DNA of 8,089 nt from Methylacidiphilaceae bacterium UBA1321 (lineage in GTDB: Bacteria; Verrucomicrobiota; Verrucomicrobiia; Methylacidiphilales; UBA1321), in the NCBI GenBank assembly GCA_002306945.1, contig DBTH01000182.1, positions 1 to 8,089 of the forward strand, read 5' to 3'. Position numbers and translations under genes: made by a program. The notes beneath the pieces were generated by a model. The model saw nothing but the letters and a program-made list of their open reading frames with translations, was not told the DNA's origin and did not search any database. Positions 6,441-8,089 of the stretch are shown in pieces. Numbering within the stretch: position 1 is the stretch's first letter; the number at the start of each line of letters is the position of its first letter.

Positions 6441-7171
6441 AACGCTACTACTGCCCCAACCCCGAAATCGGCCGTCTCGGCCCTGAAGAATCCCACCACT
6501 GCCTCAACGTCATGCGTCAGAAGGAAGGCGACTACTGCGCCGTCTTCGACGGCCGCGGACTCGAACTCAAGGTCAAGATCATCGGCACCGACAAAAAAAT
6601 CGTCACCTACGAAAAGGTCAGCCAAAACAAGGTTGCCCGCTTCTCCGAAGACACCATCTGCCTCGCCCAGGCCCTGACCAAATCCAAGTCGATGGATCTC
6701 ATCATCCAGAAGGCCACTGAACTCGGCGTGAGCGAAATCGCCCCCCTCCAGTCCGACCGCAGCGTCGCCCAGGTCGATAGCGACTCCGCCGAAGCCAAGG
6801 TCGAAAAATGGCGCCAGATCGCCATCGACGCCGCCAAGCAATCCGGCCAGAACTGGCTTCCCACCATCCTCGCTCCGACCAAGCCCAAAGCCTTCGTCGA
6901 AGCCCTTCCCCGCAACGCGATCAAGATCATCGGCTCACTCCAACCCGAAGCGCGTCCGCTCAAGAAAATCTTGCAGGAAACCATCGGCGCCTCGAAAGGC
7001 CCGCACAAAATCGTCCTCATGATCGGACCCGAAGGCGATTTCACCCCCGCCGAAATCGGAGAAGCCCGCGCCACCGGATTCCTCCCGGTCTCCCTCGGCC
7101 CGACCGTCCTGCGCTCCGAAACCGCCGCGATCTACACCCTCAGCACCATCCTCTACGAGCTTCAGAGTTAA
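6437..7171 (+). CDS. rsmE: 16S rRNA (uracil-1498-N3)-methyltransferase RsmE
   Basis: This 244-residue SPOUT-family enzyme uses S-adenosylmethionine to methylate N3 of U1498 in helix 44 of 16S rRNA. A PUA-like N-terminal domain (about 1-70) has the family start, with EESHHCLNVMR at 17-27. The trefoil-knot domain (about 72-242) shows LTKSKSMDLIIQKATELGV (80-98), QIAIDAAKQSGQNWLP (127-142), the SAM-binding loop LMIGPEGDFTPAEI (194-207) and SLGPTVLRSETAAI (219-232), the knot signature. The start overlaps the dnaJ stop (ATGA). AAGGAA at 6423-6428 is a well-placed Shine-Dalgarno sequence inside dnaJ. A dnaJ-rsmE order is known in several other bacteria. It converges with atpC, 167 bases away. Confidence 0.97.
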   Translation: MKRYYCPNPEIGRLGPEESHHCLNVMRQKEGDYCAVFDGRGLELKVKIIGTDKKIVTYEKVSQNKVARFSEDTICLAQALTKSKSMDLIIQKATELGVSEIAPLQSDRSVAQVDSDSAEAKVEKWRQIAIDAAKQSGQNWLPTILAPTKPKAFVEALPRNAIKIIGSLQPEARPLKKILQETIGASKGPHKIVLMIGPEGDFTPAEIGEARATGFLPVSLGPTVLRSETAAIYTLSTILYELQS

Positions 7172-7207
7172 AGTAGAGCCAGTCGGCCCTGAACCCACAC
7201 GACACGA

Positions 7208-7232
7208 AGAGTGCAGCATGACGCTGCACTCT
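7208..7232. repeat. Perfect 10-bp hairpin between convergent rsmE and atpC
   Basis: AGAGTGCAGC (7208-7217) pairs perfectly with GCTGCACTCT (7223-7232) around a 5-base loop. It begins 36 bases after the rsmE stop codon and lies about 107 bases past the atpC stop codon on the other strand. There is no T-run on either side, so it is at best an atypical, perhaps bidirectional, terminator or an mRNA 3'-end stabiliser. The rest of this 167-base spacer shows only short 4-bp stems. Confidence 0.5.
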
Positions 7233-7338
7233 GTTACCCGGGGCCGGAGAGCCTGTCCAGTTCAGGCAAGAGCGCAATTGGAGACAAGCGTCCCAGCAAG
7301 CTCAACCTGCCAAGGGCATGAGGCCAAAGCCCCGATGA

Positions 7339-7761
7339 TCAGGCGTGGCCGCCGGATTTCTTCTTGCGGAGATTGCTCTGGACGAGCGAACGGGCCAGCA
7401 GGGCTTGCGTGGCTTCGAGTTCCTCACCGACGAGGGTTTGCGAACGCAGGGCGTTTTGCGCGCGCTCAATGGCTTCCTGGGTTTTCTTCTCGTCGATCTC
7501 GTCGGCTTTCACCGCGAGGTCGGTCAGGACGATGACCTGGTTCTGCGACACCTCGGCGAAACCTTCGCCAATGGCCAGTTCGGTTGTCTTGCCTTCGGCC
7601 TTGATGCGGAGCTCGCCGGGTTGAACCTGGGTCATGAGCTTCGCGTGCGAGGGCAGGGCTTCCATTTCGCCTTCGCTGCCGGGCAGCAGGACGCTCTCGA
7701 CTTGTCCGTCGAAAATACTGCCTTCCGGAGTGACGATCTGCAGATGAAATGTATTGGCCAT
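7339..7761 (-). CDS. atpC: F1 ATP synthase epsilon subunit
   Basis: The 140-residue product is the epsilon subunit of the F1 central stalk, which couples rotation to catalysis and can inhibit ATP hydrolysis. The N-terminal beta-sandwich (about 1-85) shows FHLQIVTPEGSIFDGQVESVLLPGSEGEMEALPSHAKLMT and later IGEGFAEVSQNQVIVLTDLA, both typical of the family. The C-terminal helical hairpin (about 88-135) is present, ending in a basic KKK stretch and GGHA. ATG at 7761-7759 gives the standard start; AAAAAAAGG lies about seven bases before it on the minus strand. It follows atpD in the usual order and is probably the last gene of the ATP synthase operon, but the spacer is 142 bases instead of the usual short gap. 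Confidence 0.96.
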   Translation of the reverse strand: MANTFHLQIVTPEGSIFDGQVESVLLPGSEGEMEALPSHAKLMTQVQPGELRIKAEGKTTELAIGEGFAEVSQNQVIVLTDLAVKADEIDEKKTQEAIERAQNALRSQTLVGEELEATQALLARSLVQSNLRKKKSGGHA

Positions 7762-7774
7762 TTTAAAACCTTTT

Positions 7775-7890
7775 TTTAGACGGAATTAACGGAATTTACG
7801 AAATAGGGAAAAGGCATCAGCTCTCTTCTTTCCTTTGGCAAATTCCTTTCTCATTTTTAATTTTCGTTAATTCCGTTCATTCGGTCTAAA
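7775..7890. repeat. Long imperfect inverted repeat of 9-base units in the atpD-atpC spacer
   Basis: The arms at 7775-7803 and 7862-7890 are inverted copies that match at 26 of 29 positions, bounded by TTTAGAC and GTCTAAA and separated by 58 bases. Each arm is itself a run of degenerate 9-mers. The left arm reads ACGGAATTA, ACGGAATTT, ACGAAATAG (7780-7806). The right arm, read on the minus strand, gives ACCGAATGA, ACGGAATTA, ACGAAAATT (7885 down to 7859). The element fills most of the spacer. In the atp mRNA it would form a long hairpin between atpD and atpC. It resembles palindromic intergenic repeats or a small MITE-like element, but no copy elsewhere is visible in this window. Confidence 0.75.
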
Positions 7891-7903
7891 GCTTTCCGCT
7901 TTT

Positions 7904-8089
7904 TTACTTCGTGGCGAGAACCTGATCGATGGTGCCCTTCATATAGAAGTTGGTTTCCGGCACATCGTCGTGTTTGCCGTCGAGGATTTCCTTGAAGCCG
8001 CGGATGGTATCCTTGAGGGGAACCTGTTCGCCCTTGGTGCCGGTGAAGACTTCGGCCACGGTGAAGGGCTGGCTGAGGAAGCGCTGGAT
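7904..8089 (-). CDS. atpD: F1 ATP synthase beta subunit, C-terminal end (5' part outside window)
   Basis: Only the last 61 codons are present. The translation runs from IQRFLSQPFTVAEVFTGTKG through PLKDTIRGFKEILDG to FYMKGTIDQVLATK and a TAA stop at 7906-7904. This is the conserved C-terminal helical domain of the catalytic beta subunit, where SQPF.VAE.FTG and L.DTI.GF..IL.G are highly diagnostic. The subunit carries the nucleotide-hydrolysing and ATP-forming sites of F1, but those residues lie upstream and outside the window. The gene continues beyond base 8089 on the minus strand and is followed by atpC. Confidence 0.97.
   Translation of the reverse strand: MQRFLSQPFTVAEVFTGTKGEQVPLKDTIRGFKEILDGKHDDVPETNFYMKGTIDQVLATK

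Noticed and set aside
7208..7232. CIRCE-like heat-shock operator
   Set aside because: The arm GCACTC-like core is fortuitous. It lacks the TTAGCACTC-N9-GAGTGCTAA layout, the spacer is 5 bases, and it lies downstream of the chaperone genes.
7218..7535. Plus-strand 105-residue open frame beginning inside the rsmE/atpC hairpin
   Set aside because: It is Arg/Gly-rich, mostly antisense to atpC, and has no clear ribosome site or domain.

Overview
The window is GC-rich bacterial chromosome made of conserved housekeeping genes; I see no transposase, phage gene, CRISPR array or tRNA. Strong C-ending codon preference, a plant-like LeuC C-terminus and a GAF/SpoIIE-type phosphatase next to grpE-dnaJ-rsmE would fit the PVC group, perhaps Verrucomicrobiota. 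That placement rests on general impression and recall, not on a search. Most genes here lack a clear Shine-Dalgarno sequence; the clear exceptions are the small lipoprotein gene, grpE and rsmE.

Layout, left to right. (1) Bases 1-731 hold the 3' end of leuC (leucine biosynthesis). A small SH3-like lipoprotein gene (787-1134) follows and ends in a strong intrinsic terminator (1159-1199). (2) A GNAT acetyltransferase (1199-1669) has its start codon in the U-tract of that terminator. Next come frr, the ribosome recycling factor (1742-2302), and an exported cyclophilin-type prolyl isomerase (2446-3009). The frr-cyclophilin spacer holds two overlapping, mutually exclusive hairpins. (3) A compact stress-type unit runs 3140-7171: a membrane-anchored GAF + PP2C (SpoIIE/RsbU-type) phosphatase, grpE, dnaJ and rsmE. 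The phosphatase and grpE overlap by ATGA, as do dnaJ and rsmE; grpE and dnaJ are 35 bases apart. (4) Converging from the right on the minus strand is the end of the ATP synthase operon: the C-terminus of atpD (7904-8089) and all of atpC (7339-7761). Their unusually long 142-base spacer is mostly filled by an inverted repeat built from 9-base units (7775-7890).

How the genes work together: GrpE and DnaJ are the co-chaperones of DnaK, which is not in the window. RsmE modifies 16S rRNA, and frr also serves translation. The translational coupling of the phosphatase to grpE suggests that a signalling switch is co-expressed with the chaperone system. No wholly new system is evident. The best leads are the phosphatase-chaperone coupling, the palindromic element between atpD and atpC, the terminator/start overlap at the GNAT gene, and the alternative hairpins upstream of the cyclophilin.
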